A stretch of DNA of 64,000 nt from Streptomyces sp. SirexAA-E. Its GTDB lineage: Bacteria; Actinomycetota; Actinomycetes; Streptomycetales; Streptomycetaceae. The stretch lies in contig NC_015953.1 of NCBI RefSeq assembly GCF_000177195.2, positions 2,852,001 to 2,916,000 on the forward strand, read 5' to 3'. Below, piece by piece: positions 45,328 through 55,179 of the stretch (its first letter is position 1; each line of letters starts with the position of its first letter). Position numbers and translations under genes: made by a program. The notes under the pieces were generated by a model. It was not told where the DNA came from. It saw nothing but the letters and a program-made list of their open reading frames with translations, and made no database searches.

Positions 45328-48300
45328 CTACGACCCCAGGATCGTCGTCAGGAACTCCCCGGTCCATGCCAGCAGCTCCCGGCCCACCACCGGCTTGCCG
45401 CCGATGCGGCCCGCCGTCGGACGCGGTACCAGGATCTGGTGCGCGGGCGCCTTGATGACCGTCTTCGGGTGCAGCCGCTTCAGCCGCAGCTCCTGCGACT
45501 CCCGCAGCTGCACCGGGGCGAACCGGATGTTCGGCCCCTGGAGCACGATCTCGCCCACCCCGCAGGCCCGGGCCAGCATCCGCAGGCCCGCCACCAGCAG
45601 CAGGTTCTCCACCGGCTCCGGCAGCTTGCCGTAGCGGTCGGTCAGCTCCTCGCGGACCGCGCGGATGTCGTCCTCCGTGTTCGCCGAGGCGATCGCCCGG
45701 TACGCCTGGAGGCGCAGCCGCTCCCCCGGGGCGTAGTCGTGCGGGACGTGCGCGTCGACCGGGAGCTCGATCTTGACCTCCAGCGGCGCTTCCTCCTCCT
45801 CGCCGCCGTCCACCGCCGCCCGGTAGTCGGCCACCGCCTCGCCGACCATCCGGATGTAGAGGTCGAAGCCGACCCCCGCGATGTGCCCGGACTGCTCGCC
45901 GCCGAGCAGGTTGCCCGCGCCGCGGATCTCCAGGTCCTTCATCGCCACGTACATGCCCGCACCCATCTCGGTGTGCTGGGCGATCGTCGCCAGGCGCTCG
46001 TGCGCCGTCTCCGTGAGCGGCTTCTCCGGCGGGTACAGGAAGTAGGCGTAGCCGCGGTCCCGGCCACGGCCGACCCGGCCGCGCAGCTGGTGCAGCTGTG
46101 AGAGGCCGAAGTTGTCGCCGCGCTCCACGATCAGCGTGTTGGCGTTGGAGATGTCGATGCCCGACTCGACGATCGTCGTCGAGACCAGCACGTCGAACTT
46201 CTTCTCCCAGAAGTCCACGACGACCTGTTCCAGCGCCCCTTCGCCCATCTGCCCGTGGGCTGTGGCGATCCGCGCCTCGGGGACGATCTCCCGCAACCGC
46301 GCCGCAGCCCGGTCGATCGACTCGACCCGGTTGTGGATGTAGAACACCTGGCCCTCGCGCAGGAGTTCACGCCGCACCGCCGCGCCGATCTGCTTCTCCT
46401 CGTACGGCCCGACGAACGTCAGGACCGGGTGCCGCTCCTCCGGGGGCGTCGTGATCGTCGACATCTCGCGGATGCCCGTGACGGCCATCTCCAGGGTGCG
46501 CGGGATCGGCGTCGCCGACATGGTCAGCACGTCGACGTTGGCCCGGAGCTTCTTCAGCTGCTCCTTGTGCTCGACGCCGAAGCGCTGCTCCTCGTCGACG
46601 ATGACCAGACCCAGGTCCTTGAACTTCGTCTCCGACGAGAACAGCCGGTGCGTACCGATGACGAGGTCCACGGAACCGTCCCGCAGCCCCTCCAGCGTCG
46701 CCTTCGACTCGGTGTCCGACTGGAACCGGCTCAGCGCCCGCACATTGACCGGGAACTGCGCGTACCGCTCGGTGAACGTGCCGTAGTGCTGCTGCACCAG
46801 CAGCGTCGTCGGCACCAGGACGGCGACCTGCTTGCCGTCCTGGACCGCCTTGAACGCGGCGCGCACCGCGATCTCCGTCTTGCCGTACCCGACGTCGCCG
46901 CAGATCAGCCGGTCCATCGGGACCGACTTCTCCATGTCCTCCTTGACCTCGGCGATCGTGGACAGCTGGTCGGGCGTCTCCGCGTACGGGAAGGCGTCCT
47001 CCAGCTCGCGCTGCCAGGGGGTGTCCGGGGCGAAGGTGTGCCCCGGGGCGGCCATCCGCGCCGAGTACAGCTTGATCAGGTCGGCGGCGATCTCCTTGAC
47101 CGCCTTCTTGGCGCGCTGCTTCGTCTTCGTCCAGTCCGCGCCGCCCAGCCGGTGCAGGGTGGGGGCCTCCCCGCCGACGTACTTGGTGACCTGCTCCAGC
47201 TGGTCGGTGGGGATGTACAGCCGGTCGCCGGGCTGGCCACGCTTGGCCGGCGCGTACTCGACGAGCAGGTACTCGCGGGTCGCGCCCTGCACCGTGCGCT
47301 GCACCATCTCGATGTAGCGACCCACGCCGTGCTGCTCGTGCACGATGTAGTCGCCGGCCTGGAGGGTCAGCGGGTCGATCGACTTGCGGCGGCGGGCCGG
47401 CATCCGCCCCAGGTCCTTGCTGGCGGTGCGCTGGCCGGTCAGGTCCGTCTCGGTGAGCACGGCCAGTTTCAGACCGGGGTCCACGAAACCCTGGTCCACC
47501 GCACCGCACGCCACGTGCACGAGCGACGGCGCGATCTCCGCGAGCTCCGTCTCGACACGGGCGGCGATGCCCTCCCCGCCCAGCACCCCGGCGATACGCG
47601 AGGCCGTCCCGTGGCCCTCCGTGACGTACACCGTGCGCCATCCGTCGGCCAGCCAGCCCTTGGTGTCGGCCAGCGCCCGGGCGGTGTCGCCCCTGTACGC
47701 CTCCGGGGCGCGCATCCCGAGCGTCAGGGTGTCCTCGGCCACCTCCTCGTCGGCGGTGAACGGGGACGTGGACCACCACATCATGCCCAGCTCGCGGGCC
47801 CGGTCGCGGACGTCCGCGATGCCCCACAGGGAGGCCGCGCCGACGTCGATCGGCGCGTCGCCGCCGCCCGCCGTGGCCGCCCAGGACGCCTGTAGGAACT
47901 CCTGGCTGGTGGCGACCAGGTCCGCCGCCCGGGTCCGCACCCGCTCCGGGTCGCAGACCAGCGCCATCGAGCCCTTCGGCAGGACGTCCAGCAGCAGTTC
48001 CATCTCGTCGACGAGGACCGGGGCCAGGGACTCCATGCCCTCGACGGCGATCCCCTCGGCGATCTTCCCGAGCAGCTCGCCCAGCTCGGGGTGGGCCTCG
48101 GCGAGGGCAGCCGCCCGGTTCCGCACGTCCTCGGTGAGCAGCAGCTCACGGCAGGGCGGCGCCCACAGTCCGTGGGCGGCGACCTCCAGCGAGCGCTGGT
48201 CGGCGACCTTGAAGTAACGGATCTCCTCGACGTCGTCGCCCCAGAACTCCACCCGAAGGGGGTGCTCCTCGGTCGGCGGGAAGACGTCCAGGATCCCGCC

Positions 48301-48858
48301 GCGCACGGCGAACTCGCCGCGCTTCTCGACCAGCTCGACCCGGGCGTACGCGGCCGCCGCGAGCGCGTCCACGACCTCACCCAGATCCGCCGTCTGCCCG
48401 CTGCTCAGCGCCACCGGCTCCAGGTCCCCGAGCCCCTTGACCTGCGGCTGGAGCACCGACCGGATGGGGGCCACGACCACGCCGACGGGCCCGGTCTCCG
48501 GGTCGTCCGCCCGCGGGTGCGCCAGGCGCCGCAGCACGGCGAGGCGCCGGCCCACGGTGTCCGAGCGGGGCGACAGCCGCTCGTGCGGCAGGGTCTCCCA
48601 GGAGGGGAACTCCGCGATCGTGTCCGGAGGCAGCAGGGTGCGCAGCGCCGCCGCCAGGTCCTCCGCCTCCCGGCCCGTGGCGGTGACCGCCAGGACCGTA
48701 CGCCCGGCCTCCCTGGCCAGGGCGGCCACCGCGAAGGGGCGGGCCGCCGGCGGGCCGACCAGGTCGACGTGCGAGCGGTGACCGTCGGTGGCGGCCTTCA
48801 CCGCTTCGGCGAGCGCCGGATCGGTGACGACGACATCCAGCAGACCGTGCAGGCTCAT
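45328..48858 (-). CDS. mfd: transcription-repair coupling factor Mfd
   Basis: A 1176-residue translocase that removes stalled RNA polymerase at lesions and recruits UvrA. The order is the UvrB-like N-terminal module, the polymerase-interacting CarD-like segment (DPLTLQAGDYIVHEQHGVGR), and the RecG-type helicase with Walker A GDVGYGKTE, the VIVDEEQRFGV box and motif VI LHQLRGRVGR. The C-terminal UvrA-interaction module follows. The length is normal. The start is ATG 48856-48858. Confidence 0.97.
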   Translation of the reverse strand: MSLHGLLDVVVTDPALAEAVKAATDGHRSHVDLVGPPAARPFAVAALAREAGRTVLAVTATGREAEDLAAALRTLLPPDTIAEFPSWETLPHERLSPRSDTVGRRLAVLRRLAHPRADDPETGPVGVVVAPIRSVLQPQVKGLGDLEPVALSSGQTADLGEVVDALAAAAYARVELVEKRGEFAVRGGILDVFPPTEEHPLRVEFWGDDVEEIRYFKVADQRSLEVAAHGLWAPPCRELLLTEDVRNRAAALAEAHPELGELLGKIAEGIAVEGMESLAPVLVDEMELLLDVLPKGSMALVCDPERVRTRAADLVATSQEFLQASWAATAGGGDAPIDVGAASLWGIADVRDRARELGMMWWSTSPFTADEEVAEDTLTLGMRAPEAYRGDTARALADTKGWLADGWRTVYVTEGHGTASRIAGVLGGEGIAARVETELAEIAPSLVHVACGAVDQGFVDPGLKLAVLTETDLTGQRTASKDLGRMPARRRKSIDPLTLQAGDYIVHEQHGVGRYIEMVQRTVQGATREYLLVEYAPAKRGQPGDRLYIPTDQLEQVTKYVGGEAPTLHRLGGADWTKTKQRAKKAVKEIAADLIKLYSARMAAPGHTFAPDTPWQRELEDAFPYAETPDQLSTIAEVKEDMEKSVPMDRLICGDVGYGKTEIAVRAAFKAVQDGKQVAVLVPTTLLVQQHYGTFTERYAQFPVNVRALSRFQSDTESKATLEGLRDGSVDLVIGTHRLFSSETKFKDLGLVIVDEEQRFGVEHKEQLKKLRANVDVLTMSATPIPRTLEMAVTGIREMSTITTPPEERHPVLTFVGPYEEKQIGAAVRRELLREGQVFYIHNRVESIDRAAARLREIVPEARIATAHGQMGEGALEQVVVDFWEKKFDVLVSTTIVESGIDISNANTLIVERGDNFGLSQLHQLRGRVGRGRDRGYAYFLYPPEKPLTETAHERLATIAQHTEMGAGMYVAMKDLEIRGAGNLLGGEQSGHIAGVGFDLYIRMVGEAVADYRAAVDGGEEEEAPLEVKIELPVDAHVPHDYAPGERLRLQAYRAIASANTEDDIRAVREELTDRYGKLPEPVENLLLVAGLRMLARACGVGEIVLQGPNIRFAPVQLRESQELRLKRLHPKTVIKAPAHQILVPRPTAGRIGGKPVVGRELLAWTGEFLTTILGS

Positions 48859-48963
48859 AAGGGCTTCCGTCCGGAGGGGCAGGGGCAGCAACGCGAAGGG
48901 CCCGACACGTAGGACGGGCCGGGGTCTCCAGCGTACGGCGTCGGGGTGTCACCCGCGCGGGGG

Positions 48964-49153
48964 AACGCCGTTGTCCGGGCGCTTCCCGTCACCGCGGAGC
49001 ACGGCGTACGTGCCGGCCGGCACTCCGTTCCATCGGGACCCCTTCGACCGGATCATCGTCGCCCAGACCCTGCGGAGGGGCTGACCGTCGTCACCCGTGA
49101 CAAGTGGATCCCCCAGTACGACGTCCCCGCCCTGGCGGCCTGGCCCGCCCGCC
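48964..49153 (+). pseudogene. PIN-domain (VapC-like toxin) remnant with two frameshifts
   Basis: The piece HRDPFDRIIVAQTLR (frame 2, about 49037-49081) continues as EGLTVVTRDKWIPQYDVPAL in frame 1 (about 49076-49140). An upstream piece, RALPVTAEHGVRAG, is again in frame 1. Together they read like the C-terminal half of a PIN ribonuclease (conserved HRDPFDR and VTRD). The N-terminal part and any antitoxin gene are missing. It lies in the mfd upstream region and has no start codon with a ribosome site. The remaining bases of 48859-49228 hold the terminator below. Confidence 0.6.
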
Positions 49154-49166
49154 GTACGACGCGAAA

Positions 49167-49202
49167 CGGCCCCGGGGCGTTTGGAGGAACGCCCCGGGGC
49201 CG
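49167..49202 (-). terminator. terminator of the second ABC exporter operon
   Basis: A 15-bp perfect stem with a 6-base loop (49167-49181, 49188-49202), 26 bp beyond the permease stop. It may also end read-through on the plus strand. Confidence 0.8.
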
Positions 49203-49228
49203 GATCAGTCATCCTACGACGCGCTCCC

Positions 49229-51811
49229 TCACCCGTCGGTGGCGATCGCGTTCAGGACGTTCATCCGGCCGGCCCGGAAGGCCGGGACCAGCGCGGCGAA
49301 CAGTCCGACGAAGGCCGAGGCGACGAACACCGTCAGGATCGTCGGCCACGGGATCTCCAGGACGCCGAGGCCCTCCAGGGCCAGCAGCTTCTGGGCCGAG
49401 GTGCCCCAGCCCATGCCCAGGCCGAGGCCGAGCAGCGCGCCGAACAGGGCGATGACCACGGACTCCAGCCGGATCATCCGGCGCAGCTGGCGGCGGGAGA
49501 GGCCGATCGCCCGCATCAGGCCGATCTCCCGGGTCCGCTCGACCACCGACAGGGCCAGGGTGTTCACCACACCCAGCACCGCGACGACGATCGCCAGGGC
49601 GAGCAGCCCGTAGACGATGTTCAGCAGCTGACCGACCTGGTCCTTCAGGTCCTGCTTGAAGTCGGCCTGGTTCTGCACCTTGTACTGCGGGTACGGGGCG
49701 AGCGCCGTCTTGAGGGCGGCGTAGGCCTCCTTCTCCTTGCCGTCCTCCGCCGTGGCGAACATGATCATGTCGCCGGGCATCCGGTCGTCCGAGACGTACG
49801 TTCCGGCGGTGGCGATGCTGGTGTACATCGCGCCCTGGTCCACGGACGTGTCGTCCGAGGTGATCGCGGCGACCGTCAGCTTCGCCGTCTTGCCGGCCCT
49901 GAAGGCGACGGTGATCTCGTCCCCGACCTCGATCTTGTGCAGAGCTGCGTAGTCGGAGCCGACCGACATGGCCCTCTCGCCGTACGCCTTCGCCAGATCG
50001 CCGTCGACGGTCTCGCGCCGCAGGTCCTTCGGGTACGTCGGGTCGGCGGCGGTGACGTACTCGTCCTCGGTCGAACCGTCGGGGTTGGTGAGCTTCGCGC
50101 CGAGGACCTTGTAGTGCGTGACCCGTTCCAGGCCGGGCACCTTCTCGACGGCGTCGGCGGCCTGCGGCACCACCAGCTGGCCGGCGTTCGACTGGACGAT
50201 GAAGTCCGTCCCGACCGACTTGTCCAGCTCGTCGGTGGCCGAGGCCACCATGGACGAGCCGACGACGGAGAGGCACGCCACGAGGGCCAGGCCGACCATC
50301 AGCGCGGCGCCGGTGGCTCCCGTACGCCGGGGGTTGCGCAGCGCGTTGCGCTCCGCGAGCCGGCCGACCGGGCCGAACAGCCTGAGGACGGCGGCGCCCA
50401 GCGCCCGGACGACCGCACCGGCCAGCAGGGGGCCGATCACGATGAAGCCGATCAGGGTGAGGAGCACGCCGAGGCCGAGGTAGAGCGAGCCCTCGCTCGC
50501 CTCGTCGACCCGGGTCGTCGCCCAGAGACCCGCCGCCCCGGCCCCGGTGAGGACCAGGCCGAGGGCGGCCCGCACCCGGCCGGACTTGGCGTCGGCGGGG
50601 GTCCCGGCGTCCCGCAGGGCGGCCATCGGGGACACCTTGCCCGCCCGGCGGGCCGGGATGTACGCGGCGAGGACGGTGACGACGATGCCGAGCACCAGAC
50701 CGGTCACCGGCGTCGTCCAGGCGACGGTGAGGTCGTTCGTGGACAGCTCCATGCCCACGGCGCCCATGGCCTTCATCAGCCCGACGGCGAGCCCGATCCC
50801 GGCCGCGACACCGAGGGCCGACCCGACGACGCCCAGGAGCACCGCTTCGACCAGCACCGACCGGTTGACCTGCTTGCGGCTGGAGCCGATGGCCCGCATC
50901 AGCCCGATCTCGCGGGTGCGCTGGGCGACGAGCATCGAGAAGGTGTTGACGATCAGGAAGACGCCGACGAGGAAGGCGATCCCGGCGAAGCCGAGCATCG
51001 CGTACTTCATGACGTCGAGGAAGGAGCCCATGGAGTCCTTGTCGGCGTCCGCGGCCTCCTTCTGGGTCCGGAGCTTGTACGCGCCCGCGTCGCCGAGGGC
51101 CGCGGCGACGTTCTCCTTCAGCCGGGTGTCGTCGACCCCGGGTCGGGCCGTCACGTTGACGTGGGTGAAGACGTCGGGCGCGCCGAGCAGTGTCCGCTGG
51201 GCGGTGGCGGTGTCGAAGAAGACGACGGCCGCTCCCGGGTTGGTCACGGTGAAGGCGGCGATTCCGCTGATCTTCGCCGTGATGTCGCCGGTGGCCGCGA
51301 TGGTCCGCAGCTCGTCACCGATCTTCAGGTGGTGCTTCTCGGCGGTGTCGGCGTCGACCATGACCTCGGTGGGACCGCGCGGCGCGTGGCCGGAGGCGAT
51401 CTCCATCGAACGCAGTTCGTTGCGGGTCCAGTTGCCCGCGATGGTGGGGGCGCCGGTCTCGGATCCCATGTTCTCGTCGTTCCGGTCGACGACCGTGACG
51501 GACATGCTGGAGACGCCGCCCTCGGCGTCCTTCACCCCGTCGGCCTTCTCGACCTCGGCGAGGACGGAGGCGGGGAGCGACTCGGGCCGGCCGCTCTCCG
51601 GCATGTCGCCGGCGGCCTCGGCGGCCTTCGGACTGACGGTGACATCGGCCGACGTCGCCGCGAAGAGCTTGTCGAAGGTGGTGTTCATGGTGTCGGTGAA
51701 GACGAGCGTGCCGCACACGAACGCCACCGACAGCAGGACCGCGACGGCGGAGAGCGCCATGCGTCCCTTGTGCGCGAGGAAGTTGCGCACCGAGGTCTTC
51801 CATACGGTCAC
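49229..51811 (-). CDS. MacB/FtsX-type ABC transporter permease (second system)
   Basis: An 860-residue permease with the same domain order as the one at 20906-23434: N-terminal helix, MacB-like extracytoplasmic core, FtsX helices, second core and final FtsX domain. The starts are alike (SVRNFLAHKGRM against AVRNVLAHKARL). The GTG start (51809-51811) overlaps the ATPase stop by 4 bp. The substrate is unknown. Confidence 0.93.
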   Translation of the reverse strand: MTVWKTSVRNFLAHKGRMALSAVAVLLSVAFVCGTLVFTDTMNTTFDKLFAATSADVTVSPKAAEAAGDMPESGRPESLPASVLAEVEKADGVKDAEGGVSSMSVTVVDRNDENMGSETGAPTIAGNWTRNELRSMEIASGHAPRGPTEVMVDADTAEKHHLKIGDELRTIAATGDITAKISGIAAFTVTNPGAAVVFFDTATAQRTLLGAPDVFTHVNVTARPGVDDTRLKENVAAALGDAGAYKLRTQKEAADADKDSMGSFLDVMKYAMLGFAGIAFLVGVFLIVNTFSMLVAQRTREIGLMRAIGSSRKQVNRSVLVEAVLLGVVGSALGVAAGIGLAVGLMKAMGAVGMELSTNDLTVAWTTPVTGLVLGIVVTVLAAYIPARRAGKVSPMAALRDAGTPADAKSGRVRAALGLVLTGAGAAGLWATTRVDEASEGSLYLGLGVLLTLIGFIVIGPLLAGAVVRALGAAVLRLFGPVGRLAERNALRNPRRTGATGAALMVGLALVACLSVVGSSMVASATDELDKSVGTDFIVQSNAGQLVVPQAADAVEKVPGLERVTHYKVLGAKLTNPDGSTEDEYVTAADPTYPKDLRRETVDGDLAKAYGERAMSVGSDYAALHKIEVGDEITVAFRAGKTAKLTVAAITSDDTSVDQGAMYTSIATAGTYVSDDRMPGDMIMFATAEDGKEKEAYAALKTALAPYPQYKVQNQADFKQDLKDQVGQLLNIVYGLLALAIVVAVLGVVNTLALSVVERTREIGLMRAIGLSRRQLRRMIRLESVVIALFGALLGLGLGMGWGTSAQKLLALEGLGVLEIPWPTILTVFVASAFVGLFAALVPAFRAGRMNVLNAIATDG

Positions 51812-52596
51812 GACGTCCGCCCGCGTGCGTCGAAGTCCTTCATGCGGTCGAGGACCTGATCGGCCGTCGGGTCGGTCATCTCGTCGACGAGGGAACCGTC
51901 GGCGAGATAGAGCACCCGGTCCGCGTAGGAGGCGGCGACCGGGTCGTGGGTGACCATGACGATGGTCTGTCCGAGCTCGTCGACCGACCTGCGCAGGAAC
52001 GACAGCACCTCGGCCCCGGCCCGCGAGTCCAGGTTCCCGGTGGGTTCGTCACCGAAGATGATCTCGGGGCGGGCGGCGAGCGCCCGGGCCACCGCGACGC
52101 GCTGCTGCTGACCGCCTGAGAGCTGGGTCGGCCGGTGCTTCAGCCGCCCGGCGAGGCCGACGGTCTCGACGACCTGGTCCAGCCAGCCGGCGTCCGGCCT
52201 GCGGCCCGCGATGTCCATCGGCAGCGTGATGTTCTCCAGTGCGTCGAGCGTCGGGAGCAGGTTGAACGCCTGGAAGATGAAGCCGATCCGGTCCCGGCGC
52301 AGCTGCGTGAGCTTCTTGTCCTTGAGGCCGGTGATCTCGGTGTCACCGAGGTGGATGTGACCGGAGGTCACGGTGTCCAGCCCGGCCAGGCAGTGCATCA
52401 GCGTCGACTTGCCGGACCCGGACGGGCCCATGATCGCCGTGAACTGCCCGCGGGCGATGTCCACGTCGACGTGGTCGAGCGCGACGACCCGGGTCTCCCC
52501 GGCGCCGTACGCCTTGACGACCTGTCGCGCTCGCGCGGCGACGGCCGTAAGCCCTCCAGTGTCCCCGTGCCTGGGAATGGTTACAGCCGTTGTCAC
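51808..52596 (-). CDS. MacB-type ABC transporter ATP-binding protein (second system)
   Basis: A 262-residue ATPase with Walker A GPSGSGKST, signature LSGGQQQRVA and Walker B IIFGDEPTG. It is very close to the one at 20081-20848, down to the LDSRxGAEVL and FDAxGRTS segments. I use the GTG at 52594-52596, which has AGGAG 8 bp upstream; upstream starts add a low-complexity tail. The first 20 residues are unlike the paralogue. Confidence 0.94.
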   Translation of the reverse strand: MTTAVTIPRHGDTGGLTAVAARARQVVKAYGAGETRVVALDHVDVDIARGQFTAIMGPSGSGKSTLMHCLAGLDTVTSGHIHLGDTEITGLKDKKLTQLRRDRIGFIFQAFNLLPTLDALENITLPMDIAGRRPDAGWLDQVVETVGLAGRLKHRPTQLSGGQQQRVAVARALAARPEIIFGDEPTGNLDSRAGAEVLSFLRRSVDELGQTIVMVTHDPVAASYADRVLYLADGSLVDEMTDPTADQVLDRMKDFDARGRTS

Positions 52597-52957
52597 GGTT
52601 TCTGCTCCTATGTCGGTCGATGCGCGGACGTCTCTGTGTACGTTCCGAGTCTCGTGTGCGAGGGGGGTCCGGCGCGCTGGTGCCCGGCGCAGTCTTCGCG
52701 GGGGGTTTTCCCCACCGCGTCCTCTGCGGTCAGCCACATCCGCGAGGTAGGAACACGCTAAGGAACGGGGCCGTCCCGGCACGTCCTCCGCCGGGAGGAA
52801 CACCCCCCGGGCCCGAACGGGGAGCCTCCCCTAAGGGTTTCGGCCCTCCTCGGCGGTCCCGTGTAGGGGATCTCATCCCTCGGCCGCGCCCTCCCGCCCG
52901 GCAGCCTCCGGTGAGACAGTGAGCCGGGAAACTGCATGCATAGGGAAAGGAAGTGCG
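52597..52957. other. divergent intergenic region
   Basis: A 361-bp region between the second ABC ATPase gene and the MFS gene. I see no gene. It must hold two divergent promoters, but I could not identify a convincing -35/-10 pair for either. Several GC-rich short inverted repeats are present. Confidence 0.4.
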
Positions 52958-54571
52958 GTGGGCGGCGCGAGCGGCACGGAGGACACGGAGCCGGCCGGCC
53001 CCGCGACCGGCAGCCCCTCCGGCACACCCGGGGGCGGCGGGGCGCCCGAGGGGGCACGGGACGACCGGGCCCGCCGGCCCGTCGCCGCCGCGCTCATGCT
53101 GGGCATGGGTCTCGCGGCGATCGACGGCACCATCGTCGCCACCGCCGTCCCGCAGATCGTCGGGGACCTCGGCGGGTTCGCCGTGTTCTCCTGGCTGTTC
53201 TCCGGCTACCTCCTCGCCGTCACCGTCACCCTGCCCGTGTACGGAAAGCTGTCCGACACCTTCGGGCGCAAGCCCGTCCTGATCGCCGGCATCATCCTCT
53301 TCCTGGCCGGCTCCCTGCTCTGCGCCGCCGCCTGGAACATGGCCGCCCTGATCGCCTTCCGGGTCGTCCAGGGCCTCGGTGGCGGCGCGCTCCAGGGCAC
53401 CGTGCAGACCATCGCCGCCGACCTGTATCCGCTGAAGGAACGCCCCAGGATCCAGGCGAAGCTGTCGACCGTCTGGGCCACCTCGTCGGTGGCCGGGCCC
53501 GCGCTCGGCGGGTTGCTCGCCGCGTACGCCGACTGGCGCTGGATCTTCCTGGTCAACCTGCCCGTCGGTGCCGTCGCCCTGTGGCTGGTGATCCGGCACC
53601 TCCACGAACCCGCCCGCCCCCGCCCCGCCGCCCGTCCCCGTACCGACTGGGCGGGCGCGCTCACCGTCTTCGCCACCGGCGCGCTGCTGCTGACGGCGCT
53701 CGTCCAGGGCGGGGTCGCCTGGCCCTGGCTCTCCGCCCCCTCGCTCGCCCTGCTCGGGGCGAGCGCCGCCATGGCCGCCCTGACCGTCGTCGTCGAACGG
53801 CGCGCCGCCGAGCCCGTCATCCCCGGCTGGGTCTGGCGGCGCCGCACCATCGCCTCGGTCAACCTCGCCCTCGGCGCTATGGGACTGCTGATGGTCGCGC
53901 CCACCGTCTTCCTGCCGACCTATGCCCAGGCGGTGCTCGGGCTCGGCCCCATCGCCGCCGGGTTCGTCCTCTCCGCGATGACGCTCAGCTGGCCCGTCTC
54001 GGCGGCACTCGCCGACCGCGTCTACAACCGTGTCGGCTTCCGGCGCACCGCGATCACCGGCATGTCCGGGGCCCTGCTCGTCCTGCTCGCCTTCCCGCTG
54101 CTGCCCTTCCCCGGCTCCCCCTGGCACCCCGCGCTGCTGATGCTGCTGCTGGGCGCGGCGCTCGGCCTGTTCCAGCTGCCCCTGATCGTCGGGGTGCAGT
54201 CGACCGTCGGCTGGGCCGAGCGCGGTACGACGACGGCCTCCGTCCTCTTCTGCCGCCAGGTCGGCCAGAGCCTGGGCGCCGCCCTCTTCGGAGCGATCGC
54301 CAACGCGACCCTCGCCTCCCGGCTGGCCGACGCCCCCGTACCGGGCCTGCCGGAGGATCTCGACGGCATCTCCCAGGCCCTCGAAGCCCCGGCGGCCCTC
54401 TCGTCCGCCGCCACCGACTACCTGCGGCGCGCCGTCGACGGAGCCACCGACCATGTCTTCGCCGGTGCGGCGGCGGCCGCCGTACTGGCCCTGCTGGTCC
54501 TCGTGTTCATGGCCCCGCGCCGCTTCCCGGTCCTCGACGACGGCACCCGGAGCGGTCCGGACGGCACGTGA
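52958..54571 (+). CDS. MFS transporter (DHA2 family, 14 helices)
   Basis: A 537-residue drug:proton antiporter-like protein. A 45-residue low-complexity N-terminus leads to 14 likely membrane helices. Motif A is seen as GKLSDTFGRKPV, motif C-type glycine repeats as AGPALGGLLAA, and the DWRWIFLVNLPVGAVAL block is typical of DHA2. The start is GTG 52958 with GGAAAGGAAG close upstream. The exported compound is unknown. Confidence 0.93.
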   Translation: MGGASGTEDTEPAGPATGSPSGTPGGGGAPEGARDDRARRPVAAALMLGMGLAAIDGTIVATAVPQIVGDLGGFAVFSWLFSGYLLAVTVTLPVYGKLSDTFGRKPVLIAGIILFLAGSLLCAAAWNMAALIAFRVVQGLGGGALQGTVQTIAADLYPLKERPRIQAKLSTVWATSSVAGPALGGLLAAYADWRWIFLVNLPVGAVALWLVIRHLHEPARPRPAARPRTDWAGALTVFATGALLLTALVQGGVAWPWLSAPSLALLGASAAMAALTVVVERRAAEPVIPGWVWRRRTIASVNLALGAMGLLMVAPTVFLPTYAQAVLGLGPIAAGFVLSAMTLSWPVSAALADRVYNRVGFRRTAITGMSGALLVLLAFPLLPFPGSPWHPALLMLLLGAALGLFQLPLIVGVQSTVGWAERGTTTASVLFCRQVGQSLGAALFGAIANATLASRLADAPVPGLPEDLDGISQALEAPAALSSAATDYLRRAVDGATDHVFAGAAAAAVLALLVLVFMAPRRFPVLDDGTRSGPDGT

Positions 54572-54794
54572 GCGCGCCGCGCCCGGCCGCCGCGGTGTCC
54601 GGCGGCGGACACGCGGCGGCCGGGCGCGGGCGGCGGGGGCGGTAGGCCGAACGGGCGGCCGTGCGGTTGCGGAGCGGGTCGGGGCGGGGGGTGATGGTCG
54701 CAACGCGCCCCGATCACCGCGCGTGTGCGCGGGCCCCGGCCCGTGAGCACGTGACGGTGGGCCGGGCGGCCATCGAACGAAAGGGAACGACACG

Positions 54795-55097
54795 ATGCGA
54801 CGCACCTCCGCCACCCTCGCCCTCACCACCGCGCTTCTCCTCGCCCCCGCGGCGCCCGCCCTCGCCGAGGCCCCCGCAGGGCAGGTGACGGCCACCGCCG
54901 TCTCCCCCACCGCGGCGAACGACAACGACAAGGACGACGACAGCAGCGGCGGCTGGGGGCTGTGGGGGCTCGTCGGCCTCCTCGGTCTGGCCGGCCTGAT
55001 CCCGCGCGGCAAGAAGAAGGACCAGAACGTGCCGCCGCGCACCACTCCCGGCGGCGGTCCGACGACGGGTTCCCACCCGACGGACCCGCGCGTCTGA
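54795..55097 (+). CDS. small secreted protein with WGxxGxxG-type C-terminal segment
   Basis: A 100-residue protein. A signal peptide (about residues 1-24, ending ALA) is followed by an acidic linker NDNDKDDDSSG, then WGLWGLVGLLGLAGLIPRGK, a hydrophobic segment preceded by a WG repeat and followed by lysines. This resembles WGxxGxxG-CTERM proteins, whose tail is thought to anchor or sort them. Prolines and threonines end the protein. No partner enzyme for sorting is nearby. Confidence 0.78.
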   Translation: MRRTSATLALTTALLLAPAAPALAEAPAGQVTATAVSPTAANDNDKDDDSSGGWGLWGLVGLLGLAGLIPRGKKKDQNVPPRTTPGGGPTTGSHPTDPRV

Positions 55098-55124
55098 CGC
55101 CGCTCTTCGCGCCGCGACGCCGAA

Positions 55125-55164
55125 CTGCCCGGATCCGGCCCCAGCGGGGTCCGGATCCGGGCAG
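55125..55164. terminator. bidirectional terminator between convergent genes
   Basis: CTGCCCGGATCCGG and its complement form a 14-bp stem with a 12-base loop. It lies between the small secreted protein gene (plus) and the MFS gene (minus), 15 to 28 bp from each stop. Confidence 0.8.
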
Positions 55165-55179
55165 TCGGCGTGCCGGGGC

